64,000 bases of DNA. Origin: Morganella morganii (GTDB taxonomy: Bacteria > Pseudomonadota > Gammaproteobacteria > Enterobacterales > Enterobacteriaceae). A program made the translations under genes and the position numbers. Within the stretch, counting starts at the first letter, position 1. The number at the start of each line of letters is the position of its first letter. The notes beneath the pieces were generated by a model, which worked only from the letters and a program-made list of their open reading frames with translations, did not search any database and had not been told where the DNA came from. The stretch spans positions 2,112,719-2,176,718 of the forward strand of contig NZ_VKKS01000001.1 in the NCBI RefSeq assembly GCF_019402645.1, in the 5' to 3' direction. Of the stretch, positions 9,754 through 18,729 are shown piece after piece.

Positions 9754-10482
9754 ATGAGTATTCAATTAAAAAACATCAATTGCTTTTACGGACAGCATCA
9801 GGCGCTGTTTGACATCAACCTGGAATGTGGTGCAGGTGAAACCATGGTACTGCTCGGGCCGAGTGGTGCAGGTAAGAGTTCACTGCTGCGGGCACTGAAT
9901 CTGCTTGAAATGCCGCGTTCCGGCGAGCTGACCATTGCGGGTCACCATTTTGATTTTACCTCCGCGCCATCTGCCGGAGAAATCCGTTCCCTGCGTCAGA
10001 ACGTCGGTATGGTATTCCAGCAGTATAACCTGTGGCCGCATCTGACCGTCATGGACAACCTGACAGAAGCCCCGATCCGGGTACTGGGTCTGACAAAAGA
10101 AGCCGCTCAGGCAAAAGCTGAAAAGCTGCTGGCACGTCTGCGTCTGACCGATTTTGCCGGCCGCTTCCCTCTGCATTTATCCGGCGGCCAGCAGCAGCGT
10201 GTGGCCATTGCCCGCGCCCTGATGATGGAACCGCAGGTGCTGTTATTCGATGAGCCGACCGCGGCACTGGACCCGGAGATTACCTCTCAGGTTGTCGATA
10301 TTATTAAAGAGCTGTCGCAAACCGGGATTACCCAGGTCATTGTGACTCACGAAGTGGATATTGCCCGTAAAACCGCCAGTAAAGTGGTGTATATGGAAAA
10401 CGGCCGCATCGTGGAACAGGGCAGCGCACAATGTTTTATCACACCGCAGACAGAGGCATTTGCCGGTTATCTGTCACACTGA
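9754..10482 (+). CDS. artP: Arginine ABC transporter ATP-binding protein ArtP
   Basis: A 242-residue ATPase of the arginine import system. Walker [10 protein letters not shown] is at residues 35-43, the signature LSGGQQQR near 141-148, followed by [13 protein letters not shown] and the switch histidine in IVTHEVD. The frame is open to 9691, but the ATG at 9754 ([13 protein letters not shown]) gives exactly the E. coli length and sequence start. It is the first gene of artPIQM, under the ArgR boxes at 9690-9728. Confidence 0.97.
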   Translation: MSIQLKNINCFYGQHQALFDINLECGAGETMVLLGPSGAGKSSLLRALNLLEMPRSGELTIAGHHFDFTSAPSAGEIRSLRQNVGMVFQQYNLWPHLTVMDNLTEAPIRVLGLTKEAAQAKAEKLLARLRLTDFAGRFPLHLSGGQQQRVAIARALMMEPQVLLFDEPTAALDPEITSQVVDIIKELSQTGITQVIVTHEVDIARKTASKVVYMENGRIVEQGSAQCFITPQTEAFAGYLSH

Positions 10483-10520
10483 TTATCTTCTGCCACTGAA
10501 CAATAAAATAGGATGTTGCT

Positions 10521-11255
10521 ATGAAAAAACTGGTTATTGCCGCATTAATCGGCGCGTTTGCTTTCTCCGCAGCGGCGGCAGAAAAAGAAAAAATCCGTTT
10601 TGCAACAGAAGCGAGCTATGCCCCCTTTGAAACCGTGAATGAGAAAAACGAAATCGTCGGTTTTGATGTGGATCTGGCTCAGGCCATGTGTGCAAAAATC
10701 AACGCGGAATGCACCTTTACCAACCAGGCCTTTGACAGCCTGATCCCGAGCCTGAAATACAAGCGTTTTGATGCGCTGATGGCAGGAATTGACGTGACTC
10801 CGGAGCGCCTGAAACAGGTTGATTTCACCAATACTTATTATGATAACTCTGCTGTTTTCGTTGCAGTTGCGGGCAAATTTGATAGCATTGACGGCCTCAA
10901 AGGGAAACAGATTGGTATTCAGAACGGCACCACCCATCAGAAATACCTGATGGAGCAATATAAGGACATGAAAATTGTCCCTTATGACAGCTACCAGAAC
11001 GCCGTACTGGATCTGAAAAATGGCCGTATTGAAGCCGTCTTCGGTGATACAGCTGTTATCAATGAATGGCTGAAAAGCAACGATAATCTGAAAACCGTGG
11101 GTGAGCGTGTCACCGACCCGGCCTACTTCGGCACCGGTCTTGCCATTGCTGTCCGTAAAGGCAACAGTGAGCTGAAAGACAAACTCAACAAGGCGCTTGA
11201 TGAGGTCAAAGCGGACGGTACGTACGACACCCTCTACAAGAAATGGTTTGAGTAA
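10521..11255 (+). CDS. artI: Arginine-binding periplasmic protein ArtI
   Basis: A 244-residue solute-binding protein with a clear signal peptide (MKKLVIAALIGAFAFSAAAA, cleavage about residue 20). The mature part has the ligand motifs ATEASYAPFE, AGIDVTPERLKQVDFT and GIQNGTTHQKY. It resembles E. coli ArtI more than the paralogue ArtJ (FATEASY, FDVDLAQAMC). It is the second gene of artPIQM; no separate artJ is present nearby. Confidence 0.94.
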   Translation: MKKLVIAALIGAFAFSAAAAEKEKIRFATEASYAPFETVNEKNEIVGFDVDLAQAMCAKINAECTFTNQAFDSLIPSLKYKRFDALMAGIDVTPERLKQVDFTNTYYDNSAVFVAVAGKFDSIDGLKGKQIGIQNGTTHQKYLMEQYKDMKIVPYDSYQNAVLDLKNGRIEAVFGDTAVINEWLKSNDNLKTVGERVTDPAYFGTGLAIAVRKGNSELKDKLNKALDEVKADGTYDTLYKKWFE

Positions 11256-11270
11256 TTACGTAAAAAATTA

Positions 11271-11975
11271 ATGAATGATTTTCTCTCTTTAGCAAGCGCC
11301 GCCGGGACAACCGTCGGCCTTGCTGTTTCTGCACTCATCCTCGGGCTGATTCTGGCGATGCTGTTCACCGCATGGGAAACCGTGCGCTGGAAACCTGTCG
11401 CCTTTGCCGGTACCTGTTTTGTCACTCTGATCCGCGGACTGCCGGAACTGCTGGTGGTGTTGTTTGTTTATTACGGCACCCTGGAAGTGATCATGCGTCT
11501 CGGCGACGGTATTGACCTCGGGTTTTACACCTTACAGATTGAGATTGATAACTCCGATTATGTACCGCTGTTCAGCGGGATAATCGCCCTCTCCCTGCTC
11601 TATGCCTCCTATGCTTCGCAGACACTGCGCGGCGCACTGAAAGCCGTTCCCGGCGGTCAGCGCGAAGCCGGACAGGCACTCGGGCTGAGCCGGGCCACCA
11701 TTTTCTTTCGTTTTATTATGCCGCAGATGTGGCGTCATGCTCTGCCGGGCCTGGGTAACCAGTGGCTGGTGCTGCTCAAGGATACCGCACTGGTTGCTCT
11801 GATCAGTGTGAATGACCTGATGCTGCAAACCAAGAGTATCGCCACCCGGACAGAGCAGCCGTTTACCTGGTACTGCATCGTGGCACTTATCTATCTTGCC
11901 ATTACCCTGGTGAGCCAGTTTATCCTCAGACGCATTGAACTTCGCACCACGCGTTTTGAACGGAGCGCCATGTAA
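11271..11975 (+). CDS. artQ: Arginine ABC transporter permease ArtQ
   Basis: A 234-residue inner-membrane permease with several transmembrane helices. The EAA loop of HisMQ-type amino-acid permeases is visible as [18 protein letters not shown]. It pairs with ArtM to form the channel for arginine. The stop and the artM start share one base (TAATG), indicating translational coupling. Confidence 0.96.
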   Translation: MNDFLSLASAAGTTVGLAVSALILGLILAMLFTAWETVRWKPVAFAGTCFVTLIRGLPELLVVLFVYYGTLEVIMRLGDGIDLGFYTLQIEIDNSDYVPLFSGIIALSLLYASYASQTLRGALKAVPGGQREAGQALGLSRATIFFRFIMPQMWRHALPGLGNQWLVLLKDTALVALISVNDLMLQTKSIATRTEQPFTWYCIVALIYLAITLVSQFILRRIELRTTRFERSAM

Positions 11976-12646
11976 TGTTACTTGATTATATTGTTGATCT
12001 TTTACCGGGTCTGCCGGTCAGCCTGTCGCTCACCTTTGCCGCGCTGCTGGTGGCTTTTATGCTTTCGGTTTTACTGACACTGGTGCTGTCACTGAAACCG
12101 AAAATCCTGACGCCGCTGGTCAAAGGGTATATCACTCTGTTTACCGGGACGCCGCTGCTGGTTCAGTTTTTCCTGATCTACTACGGACCGGGGCAGTTTA
12201 AAGGACTGAAAGAGTATCCGCTGCTGTGGGAGCTGATGTCCTCGCCGTGGCTGTGCGCACTGGTGACGCTGGCACTCAATAGTGCCGCCTACTCCACTTT
12301 ACTGTTCTACGGTGCGGTGAAAGCCATTCCGCAGGGGCAGTGGCAATCCTGCCAGGCGCTGGGAATGTCACGCGGACAAACTATGCGTATCATTCTGCCG
12401 TATGCCTTTAAACGTGCGCTGTCCTCCTATTCCAACGAAGTGGTACTGATTTTCAAAAGTACCTCACTGGCCAGTACGATTACCCTGCTGGAAGTGATGG
12501 GATACAGTCAGCGGATTTTCGGACAGGATTATGATGTGATGGTGTTTGTGGCAGCGGGTGTGATTTATCTCGGCGTCAATGGCTGTCTGACCCTCGCGAT
12601 GCGCCTGATAGAGCACCGTGCACTGGCTTTTGAGCGCCGTAACTAA
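11975..12646 (+). CDS. artM: Arginine ABC transporter permease ArtM
   Basis: A 223-residue partner permease of ArtQ. The EAA loop reads QWQSCQALGMSRGQTMR and membrane helices span the whole length (LSVLLTLVLSL, LVTLALNSAAYSTLLFYG). It overlaps artQ by one base and is the last gene of the operon, closed by the strong hairpin at 12672-12707. Confidence 0.96.
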   Translation: MLLDYIVDLLPGLPVSLSLTFAALLVAFMLSVLLTLVLSLKPKILTPLVKGYITLFTGTPLLVQFFLIYYGPGQFKGLKEYPLLWELMSSPWLCALVTLALNSAAYSTLLFYGAVKAIPQGQWQSCQALGMSRGQTMRIILPYAFKRALSSYSNEVVLIFKSTSLASTITLLEVMGYSQRIFGQDYDVMVFVAAGVIYLGVNGCLTLAMRLIEHRALAFERRN

Positions 12647-12671
12647 CATACAATAACAGTATTACGCCCTG

Positions 12672-12707
12672 ATAAACGGCATCCCGCCCCGGCGGGATGC
12701 CGTTTAT
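12672..12707. terminator. Bidirectional terminator between artM and rlmC
   Basis: Perfect 17-base stem (ATAAACGGCATCCCGCC and its complement) with a two-base centre, followed by TTTT on the plus strand. The right arm overlaps the rlmC stop codon (12704-12706), so it can serve both convergent units. Confidence 0.88.
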
Positions 12708-13828
12708 TTTCTGGTCAGCAGCACCAGCACCTCATAATGCGCGGTATGCGGAAACATATCGAATAACTGTACACGCTGCGGCTGATACTGAGTGAGATGC
12801 GCCAGATCCTGCGCCAGGCTCTGTGCATTACAGCTGGAATAGATAATCGTATCCGGCGCCATGGTATTGAGATAATCACACAACGCTTTGCCGATCCCAC
12901 GGCGCGGCGGATTTACCAGCACTAATTCCGGTATCTCGGATTTACCGAGAGCGAACTGCGCGGAATCCAGTGCCTGAAACGTGACATTTTTCAGCCCCAT
13001 TTTTTCCGCCGAACGGGTAGCGCAGGCAATTGCCTCCGGGCTGATCTCAATCCCGGTCAGTTGTGTGGATTGATCTGCACAGTGCAGGCCGAATCCCCCC
13101 GCGCCGCAAAACAGATCCCATAAACGGGTAATACCCAACTCACGCACCCATTTCCCGGCCGTATGATACAACTGTGCGGCAACATCAGGATTGGTCTGGA
13201 AAAAGCTGTGCGGACGGATATACAGCGGAATACCGTTGAAGGTTTCTTCCAGTACCTCATCCGGGGTAAAAATAATTTCCTGCTCTCCTTCCAGAATCGC
13301 CATTGCGACCGGCTGGATATTGGCGGAAATCACCAATAACTGCGGCAATTGTGCCTGTAAAAACGGCAGCGCGGCCTGTAACTGCGCTACTTTTTTCTCT
13401 GAACGCAGCACAAAGCGCAGCATCATTTTACCGGTGGCGCGGCTTTCGGTCAGCAGCAGGAATTTCAGTTCACCACGGCGGCGCTCCACATTGTACGGCG
13501 TGAGTCCGGCGCGGGCGATAAAAGGTTTCAGAGCAGCAAATACCTGCGCAAAATGCGGCGGATAAAGCGGACAGTCTGATAAATCCACCGGTTCGTTATC
13601 CGTCACGATCCCGAACACCGGGCGCTCAACACTGCCGCTGACCACCATTTTCGCCTTATTTCTGAACGCGGTTTCCGCACTGCGGACAGGCGAAAGCCAG
13701 TTTTGCACGGCAAACGGGGATAACAGCGCACGGAGATCCTGCTCTTTATCATCAATCTGCTGAATATACGGTTTTTCAAGCCACTGACAGGAACGGCAGC
13801 GGCCGGATGAATACTGAGGGCAATGCAT
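12704..13828 (-). CDS. rlmC: 23S rRNA (uracil(747)-C(5))-methyltransferase RlmC
   Basis: A 374-residue S-adenosylmethionine-dependent RNA methyltransferase of the TrmA/RumA family that makes m5U747 in 23S rRNA. The N-terminal cysteines for an Fe-S cluster are C3, C12, C15 and the one in LSDCPLYP. The SAM motif is [14 protein letters not shown] and the catalytic cysteine lies in IYSSCNAQS. There is no TRAM domain, which fits RlmC rather than RlmD. It is convergent with artM. Confidence 0.95.
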   Translation of the reverse strand: MHCPQYSSGRCRSCQWLEKPYIQQIDDKEQDLRALLSPFAVQNWLSPVRSAETAFRNKAKMVVSGSVERPVFGIVTDNEPVDLSDCPLYPPHFAQVFAALKPFIARAGLTPYNVERRRGELKFLLLTESRATGKMMLRFVLRSEKKVAQLQAALPFLQAQLPQLLVISANIQPVAMAILEGEQEIIFTPDEVLEETFNGIPLYIRPHSFFQTNPDVAAQLYHTAGKWVRELGITRLWDLFCGAGGFGLHCADQSTQLTGIEISPEAIACATRSAEKMGLKNVTFQALDSAQFALGKSEIPELVLVNPPRRGIGKALCDYLNTMAPDTIIYSSCNAQSLAQDLAHLTQYQPQRVQLFDMFPHTAHYEVLVLLTRK

Positions 13829-13863
13829 GATGGTGTCCCGGATATCTGAGGTGGTACGGATAA

Positions 13864-14352
13864 TCAGTGGATCACCGGAGAAGGAACGGAATCAGCGCGG
13901 AAGCTCTCTTCATCTTCCGGCTCCGCGTCATTCGGATCAAACAGCATATTATTACTGAACAGCTCAAAAATCACCGCGCCGACCTGCTCTTCCATCAGTT
14001 GCATGGCGAGAGAAAACTGCTCAAACGTCAGCCCTGCATTAAGCGGCAGCGAGTAACAGACCACCAGCTTCGGCATGGTGGAATCCTGAATATCCATAAA
14101 GGTTTTGACCAGCAGCGAACTGGCGTTGATCTGGCTCAGGTTGGCAATCAGCGGGACAATCGCGGTCGGACGGACTTCCGCCAGCGCCGAGAATACCAGC
14201 ATATCGTCGAGGATATCAATTTTGGCATCAAACACACCGTCCACATTTTGCATATGCGGCAGATGCAGTGCCCGGCAGGAATCACACTCAAAACAGGAGA
14301 GTTGCAGCTGATCCAGCCATGTGCGTAATATCGTGAGATCGGGAATGATCAT
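13864..14352 (-). CDS. ybjN: YbjN family protein
   Basis: A 162-residue cytoplasmic protein of the YbjN family. The N-terminal block [20 protein letters not shown] and the middle [16 protein letters not shown] are the family signatures. E. coli YbjN affects motility and stress responses, with no known biochemical activity. The frame extends upstream to 14406, but the ATG at 14352 ([14 protein letters not shown]) aligns with the E. coli start. It lies upstream of rlmC on the same strand. Confidence 0.88.
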   Translation of the reverse strand: MIIPDLTILRTWLDQLQLSCFECDSCRALHLPHMQNVDGVFDAKIDILDDMLVFSALAEVRPTAIVPLIANLSQINASSLLVKTFMDIQDSTMPKLVVCYSLPLNAGLTFEQFSLAMQLMEEQVGAVIFELFSNNMLFDPNDAEPEDEESFRADSVPSPVIH

Positions 14353-14457
14353 GAACCTGAAGCCTTTTAACCGGAAAAACAAAAGTACAGCGGGGAAAAG
14401 CGTCACCCGCAGACCAATAACGGATCTTAGCTGAAAAACGTGAAGGGGAATAACGTT

Positions 14458-14769
14458 TTATTGCTTTTTTTCATTTTTATTCTGCCGGGTCTTTTTATCT
14501 GCCCCGCTTTTGTTGTCAAAACCAACGGACGGCAGCGCACTGATTGCCCGCCAGACAATATTAATTGCCGCCGGTACCAGACACCCCAGGCCGGCAAATG
14601 TCATCACCATCAGTGCATTTTTACTGCCCGTAACGCCGGGCAGAGCGATAAAATCATTCACTGCCAGATAGACCAGCAGCAGTAATATCACTCCGATGAC
14701 CTCACAAATAATCACCGGGCGCGGCATGTCCCCTAATGAACGCATTTGTCGCGGCTGTTTGTTTGCCAT
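14458..14769 (-). CDS. ybjC: DUF1418 inner-membrane protein YbjC
   Basis: A 103-residue protein with two transmembrane helices (IICEVIGVILLLLVYLAV and ALMVMTFAGLGCLVPAAINI) and a lysine-rich cytoplasmic tail. The MRSLG-MPRPVIICEVIG block and NDFIALP match YbjC (DUF1418), whose function is unknown. The start at 14769 (MANKQPRQ) is preceded by AGAGG at good spacing; the frame is open further to 14844. As in E. coli it lies beside grxA, here divergent from it. Confidence 0.82.
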   Translation of the reverse strand: MANKQPRQMRSLGDMPRPVIICEVIGVILLLLVYLAVNDFIALPGVTGSKNALMVMTFAGLGCLVPAAINIVWRAISALPSVGFDNKSGADKKTRQNKNEKKQ

Positions 14770-14941
14770 TTTATCCTCTGCGATTCTGCCGTTATATCCG
14801 AACTGCGGATACGCACTGAACCATTGGTGCGGACTACCGCACAAATCGTCACAACGTTCTTTCCTATCCGTTATGATACAGGCATAATTTATCCCATTAA
14901 AGCACCACTTCCGGTGTTACTGATGAATGAAGGAGCTTTTC

Positions 14942-15205
14942 ATGTATACCGTTATTTTTGGCCGTCCGGCTTGTCCTTATTGCGTTCGTGCGAAAGAACT
15001 CGCAGAAAAACTGAAAAACGAACGTGATGACTTTGATTATCGTTATATTGATATTCACGCTGAAGGGATCAGCAAAGAAGATTTATCCAAAACTATCGGT
15101 AAACCGGTTGAAACTGTTCCTCAGATTTTTATCGATGAAAAACACATCGGCGGCTGTACTGATTTCGAAGCTTATGCAAAAGCCAACCTCGGCCTGTTCA
15201 GCTAA
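14942..15205 (+). CDS. grxA: Glutaredoxin 1 GrxA
   Basis: An 87-residue dithiol glutaredoxin. The redox site CPYC is at residues 11-14, followed by KPVETVPQIF with the cis-proline of the glutathione-binding groove and HIGGCTDFEA. It reduces disulfides, including ribonucleotide reductase and OxyR. The start at 14942 (MYTVIFGRPA) is set by AAGGAG seven bases upstream; an in-frame ATG at 14927 would overlap that ribosome site. Confidence 0.96.
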   Translation: MYTVIFGRPACPYCVRAKELAEKLKNERDDFDYRYIDIHAEGISKEDLSKTIGKPVETVPQIFIDEKHIGGCTDFEAYAKANLGLFS

Positions 15206-15213
15206 GCTATCCG

Positions 15214-15237
15214 GCCGTTTCCCGCCCGGGAAACGGC
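15214..15237 (+). terminator. Hairpin after grxA
   Basis: Perfect 10-base stem GCCGTTTCCC / GGGAAACGGC with loop GCCC, 9 bases after the grxA stop. The tail TTACCTCTCCTTTCCC is pyrimidine-rich rather than a pure T-run. Confidence 0.6.
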
Positions 15238-15307
15238 TTACCTCTCCTTTCCCATCCCGCTGATTTTAAACATTAAAAAATTATTTTTATTTTTTTTAAT
15301 CTTTTTT

Positions 15308-15335
15308 CGAACTTTCTTACCGGGCCGCAGTCTGA
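15308..15335 (+). promoter_or_regulatory. Sigma-E promoter of rybB
   Basis: A -35-like CGAACTTT (15308-15315) and a -10 TCTGA (15331-15335) with about 16 bases between them fit the sigma-E (RpoE) consensus. The first base of RybB follows 7 bases after the -10. RybB is a known sigma-E-dependent RNA in enterobacteria. Confidence 0.8.
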
Positions 15336-15341
15336 ATAAGT

Positions 15342-15423
15342 GCCACTGCTTTTCTTTGAATATCCCCAAGATTGAGGAAGCCCGATAGTCACCGGTTTGG
15401 TTTTAACTATCGGGTTTTTTATT
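15342..15423 (+). ncRNA. rybB: Small RNA RybB
   Basis: About 82 nt. The 5' end GCCACTGCTTTTCTTTGA is the conserved seed of RybB, which base-pairs with omp mRNAs and represses outer-membrane protein synthesis with Hfq. A terminator follows: stem CCCGATAGT (15381-15389) / ACTATCGGG (15406-15414) and a T-run, the usual 3' end of an Hfq-bound RNA. The middle differs from E. coli while seed and terminator layout are kept. Position between grxA and ybjG is close to the E. coli location near grxA. A sigma-E promoter lies directly upstream. Confidence 0.9.
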
Positions 15424-15596
15424 GCCTGCTGTTTATCCCGCCTGTTGTTACTTCAGATTTTGTCAATTTTCTGCAATATTACGTAATAGCACGATTAACC
15501 AAGACATTTTTACTTTACCTTGATGCACAAGACGGCTACCCTGACCCGTCATTTTATTACCGGGTATACACAGGTGTGTTTTTTAAGGAGTCTGAT

Positions 15597-16205
15597 GTGC
15601 TGGAAAATCTGAATCATTCGCTTTTTCTCCTGATCAATGCCACGCCGGAAACGTCTCATACCATGATTATTGCGGCCACTTTCGCGGCAAAATATCTGGT
15701 TCTGCTGTTTCCGGTTGTTGCCGCAGGATTCTGGCTGCGGGGAACGCCGGAGAATATGGCCCGCCAGCGCCGCTCTGTCTGCAAAACCGCGATTGCTCTC
15801 CTGATTGGCTTCGCCGCATCCTGGACTATCGGCACACTCTGGCCGCACGCCCGCCCGTTTGCCGAACCGTTCGGACACAGTTTTCTTGAACACGCACCAA
15901 CCGCCTCGTTCCCGAGCAATCACGGTATTATTGTATTTACCTTCGCGCTGGGCTGCCTGTTCTGGTGTAATGTCCGTGCAGGATTACTGCTAATGATCCC
16001 GGCGCTGATTGTTGCCTGGTCGCGGGTTTTCCTTGGTGTTCACTGGCCGGCAGATATGCTGGGCGCTCTTATCACTGTGCTGATTGCCTGTGCGCTGACA
16101 GAGCTGCTCTGGAGCCTGTTCGGCCCGGCACTGCAAAACCGGTTGCAGGCGCTCTACCGGCGCTGTTTTGCGGTACCTATTCGCAAAGGCTGGGTACAGG
16201 GATAA
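15597..16205 (+). CDS. ybjG: Undecaprenyl-diphosphatase YbjG (PAP2 family)
   Basis: A 202-residue membrane phosphatase that recycles undecaprenyl pyrophosphate for envelope synthesis. The PAP2 motifs are visible: SWTIGTLWPHARPF, FPSNHG and SRVFLGVHWPADM. The start is a GTG at 15597 giving MLENLNHSLF, identical in its first residues to E. coli YbjG, with AAGGAG seven bases upstream; the frame is open back to 15372 but that part overlaps rybB. The N in FPSNHG replaces the usual D of FPSDHG. Confidence 0.9.
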   Translation: MLENLNHSLFLLINATPETSHTMIIAATFAAKYLVLLFPVVAAGFWLRGTPENMARQRRSVCKTAIALLIGFAASWTIGTLWPHARPFAEPFGHSFLEHAPTASFPSNHGIIVFTFALGCLFWCNVRAGLLLMIPALIVAWSRVFLGVHWPADMLGALITVLIACALTELLWSLFGPALQNRLQALYRRCFAVPIRKGWVQG

Positions 16206-16225
16206 AGGTACAAAAATGAATAAGG

Positions 16226-16251
16226 AAATACCGGCCTGCCTGCCGGTATTT
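16226..16251 (+). terminator. ybjG terminator
   Basis: Ten-base stem AAATACCGGC / GCCGGTATTT with loop CTGCCT and a following T-run, 20 bases after the ybjG stop. The same hairpin recurs at 18706-18729, where the second duplication unit begins. Confidence 0.85.
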
Positions 16252-17116
16252 TTTCACCTGTATTTAATTACCACTGTCAGAGGGGGATCTTTTTTAAGCC
16301 CTATTTTTCACTACTGACAGTACTATTTTTGTACACCGAATATTATTCTGGTATTTATTTAACATTTCTGTTTTATCTGGCTCAGGTATCACTCATGTAA
16401 CTTAATTCGTGATTAAAATAATTATTTTAATCATCCGGGATATACAATGTGATTATTATATAACCTCATATTTTATACTGTCGAGCTTCCTGCATACATC
16501 CTATATCACCACAAACTCAATGACGGAATAATTTTCTGTTTAAAAACAAAAAATAACACATAAAAACCATATTAAAAAAATGGTTTTTATATGGTGATAA
16601 TCCGGTTTATCTCTGTTTTGTAATAATGCGATATTGTACCGCTTATATATTTGTTCATAGATGAACAAATTAATTTGTTTAAATAAAACACAGGCAGAAA
16701 TGACATGATTGCAGAATAGGTAATTTCATATGCTGTTTCGGCATGCCCCATTCCGCAAAAATGGATTAACAACATTATTAAATATTGCAACATGGCTATA
16801 TTTAATGGTATTTATAGCAAACGAGATGAAGATCACAGTGTTTTAAACTAAAAAATAGTATATTTTCACCATAAAAATACAGTCATCAATCTCAGGTTCT
16901 TTTGAATATGAATTAATGCAGAAACCTTATTTGTCCATTGCAGATATCAGGTCGCTGATGTTTATTATTTTTACCGGTAAGCAATTACAGGTAACTTCTC
17001 CGCTTTACTTATTTTTTTATCCGGTTACGTACATAGACCCTGCTTCAGAGATACATTTCGTGCACAGATTACCGTGCAATTTTTTAGCTGTTATTGTTGT
17101 AAATTTGGAGACATCT
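16252..17116. other. AT-rich leader of the first sdaC copy, no gene seen
   Basis: An 865-base AT-rich stretch. I see no convincing protein gene in it: the longest open frames lack ribosome sites and are not conserved in the second copy. It is collinear with 18730-19594 before the second sdaC, clearly homologous but visibly more diverged than the coding part. It carries the candidate CRP site at 16822-16837. Confidence 0.75.
16822..16837. promoter_or_regulatory. Candidate CRP site before the first sdaC
   Basis: CGAGA-N6-TCACA matches 8 of 10 positions of the CRP core TGTGA-N6-TCACA, 295 bases before the sdaC start. A site at the same relative position occurs before the second copy. E. coli sdaC is CRP-activated. 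Confidence 0.45.
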
Positions 17117-18436
17117 ATGGAAACAACACACCCGCAGGTTGTGGTCAGCAAGACTGACACCAGCAATGATTACCGCAAATGGCGTAAATCCGATACCGTC
17201 TGGATGCTCGGACTGTATGGTACTGCCATTGGTGCCGGTATACTGTTTCTGCCGATTAACGCCGGTATCGGCGGGCTGATCCCGCTGATCATTATGGCCG
17301 TGCTGGCCTTCCCGATGACCTTTTTCGCACACCGCGGCATGTGCCGCTTTATATTATCCGGTAAAAATCCGGGTGAAGATATTACCGAAGTGGTCGAAGA
17401 GCATTTCGGCGCCAGAGCAGGGAACCTTATCACCCTGCTCTATTTCTTTGCCATCTACCCGATCCTGCTGGTCTACAGTGTGGCTATCACCAACACCGTG
17501 GAAAGCTTCATCGTTAACCAGATGCATATGACAGCACCGCCGCGCATTATTCTGTCACTGGTACTGATTATCGGGATTATGTGTATTGTCCGCTTCGGTG
17601 AAGCCGCCATTGTCAAAGCAATGAGCGTGCTGGTATTCCCGTTTGTGGCGGTTCTGATGGTATTGGCACTGTATCTGATCCCGCACTGGAATACCGCGAT
17701 ATTTGATACTCTCTCTTTCAGCAGTCACTCTGCCGGTGAAACCGGTCGTGGTCTGCTGGTGACGTTGTGGCTGGCGATTCCGGTCATGGTATTCTCGTTC
17801 AACCATTCTCCGATTATTTCAGCATTCAGTGTCGCAAAACGTCAGGAATATAGCGAAAATGCGGAGAAAAAATGCTCCCGCATTCTGGCATGCGCTCACA
17901 TTATGATGGTACTGACAGTCATGTTCTTTGTGTTCAGTTGTGTACTGAGCCTGTCACCACTCAATTTACAGGAAGCAAAAGATCAGAATATTTCCATTCT
18001 GTCTTATCTGGCGAACTACTTCCACAATCCGATGATTGCGTATATCGCGCCGTTAGTCGCGTTTATTGCTATCACCAACGCATTCCTGGGACACTACCTG
18101 GGCGCCCGTGAAGGCTTTAACGGTCTGGTTAACAAAGCATTACGCGCCAGAGGTAAAAGCATTGCACCGTCTAAGCTGAATAAACTGACTGCACTGTTTA
18201 TGCTGGTAACCTCCTGGATTGTTGCCACACTGGACCCGAGCATTCTGGGGATGATTGAAACCCTGGGCGGCCCGGTCATCGCTATGCTGCTGTTTATCAT
18301 GCCGATGTACGCTATCCGCAAAGTCCCTGCGATGCGTAAATATGCCGGTCACCTGAGTAATCTGTTTGTGGTTGTGATAGGTCTCATTGCAATTTCAGCG
18401 GTGTTTTACAATCTGTATCAGCTGTTTTTTGGTTAA
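17117..18436 (+). CDS. sdaC: Serine/proton symporter SdaC, first copy (diverged)
   Basis: A 439-residue transporter of the HAAAP family with about 11 membrane helices that imports L-serine with protons. The start METTHPQ at 17117 follows GGAG; the frame runs back to 16916 without support. It is very similar to the second copy at 19595, but differs in the loop near residues 205-220, at QEYSENAEKK, and at ITNAFLGHYL, where E. coli SdaC and the second copy have [10 protein letters not shown]. The last 330 bases of the two copies are almost identical. It is followed by only a remnant of sdaB. Confidence 0.93.
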   Translation: METTHPQVVVSKTDTSNDYRKWRKSDTVWMLGLYGTAIGAGILFLPINAGIGGLIPLIIMAVLAFPMTFFAHRGMCRFILSGKNPGEDITEVVEEHFGARAGNLITLLYFFAIYPILLVYSVAITNTVESFIVNQMHMTAPPRIILSLVLIIGIMCIVRFGEAAIVKAMSVLVFPFVAVLMVLALYLIPHWNTAIFDTLSFSSHSAGETGRGLLVTLWLAIPVMVFSFNHSPIISAFSVAKRQEYSENAEKKCSRILACAHIMMVLTVMFFVFSCVLSLSPLNLQEAKDQNISILSYLANYFHNPMIAYIAPLVAFIAITNAFLGHYLGAREGFNGLVNKALRARGKSIAPSKLNKLTALFMLVTSWIVATLDPSILGMIETLGGPVIAMLLFIMPMYAIRKVPAMRKYAGHLSNLFVVVIGLIAISAVFYNLYQLFFG

Positions 18437-18561
18437 TAAATGATTGTTGCCTTCTCCGGCGGGCAACAGCAACAACAATAATCAGCCGGAACTGAAAAGT
18501 AACGGCTTCGTGAATTTTCACGACACTATTTATCCACGCCTTAACATAGGGGGCGAGCAAT

Positions 18562-18694
18562 ATGGTCAGTGTATTTGACATCTTCAAAATTGGTATTGGT
18601 CCGTCGGGTTCCCGCACGGTCGGTCCGAACCGGGCTTTATCAGGGATGCTGAAGAACGTGAACGCCTTTTGCCGGTAAACCAGCACCATGAAGT
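18562..18694 (+). pseudogene. sdaB: sdaB remnant (L-serine dehydratase, internal deletion and truncation)
   Basis: The first 22 codons match sdaB at 21044 ([15 protein letters not shown]), though GPSSSHTVG has become GPSGSRTVG. Then 181 bases corresponding to 21111-21291 are missing, which shifts the frame and gives a stop at 18676-18678 after 38 codons. Recognisable homology continues to CATGAAGT at about 18694 (equivalent to 21357) and then joins the copy of the ybjG 3' region. About 1.05 kb of the gene is absent. It cannot encode an enzyme. Confidence 0.92.
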
Positions 18695-18705
18695 ATGAAT
18701 CAGAG

Positions 18706-18729
18706 AATACCGGCCTTCGTACCGGTATT
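18706..18729 (+). terminator. Duplicated ybjG-type terminator
   Basis: Stem AATACCGG / CCGGTATT with an 8-base loop and a T-run. It is a copy of the hairpin at 16226-16251 and now ends the first sdaC transcript. Confidence 0.8.

Larger units (their letters stand above)
16216..18694. repeat. First copy of a tandem sdaC-sdaB duplication
   Basis: Unit 1 runs from just after the ybjG stop (ATGAAT at 16216), through the terminator, the AT-rich leader and sdaC, to a broken 5' part of sdaB. It aligns with unit 2 at an offset of about 2478-2482 bases. It is about 180 bases shorter because 181 bases are missing from its sdaB piece. Confidence 0.88.

Noticed and set aside
15372..15596. N-terminal extension of YbjG
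   Set aside because: It overlaps the RybB RNA and terminator; the GTG at 15597 has AAGGAG and matches the E. coli N-terminus.
16587..16793. Open frame of 68 codons on the minus strand in the first sdaC leader
   Set aside because: No ribosome site, and the corresponding stretch in the second leader does not keep the frame.
16916..17116. N-terminal extension of the first SdaC
   Set aside because: The sequence is leader DNA shared with the second copy, where it is not open; the ATG at 17117 has the ribosome site and matches the family start.
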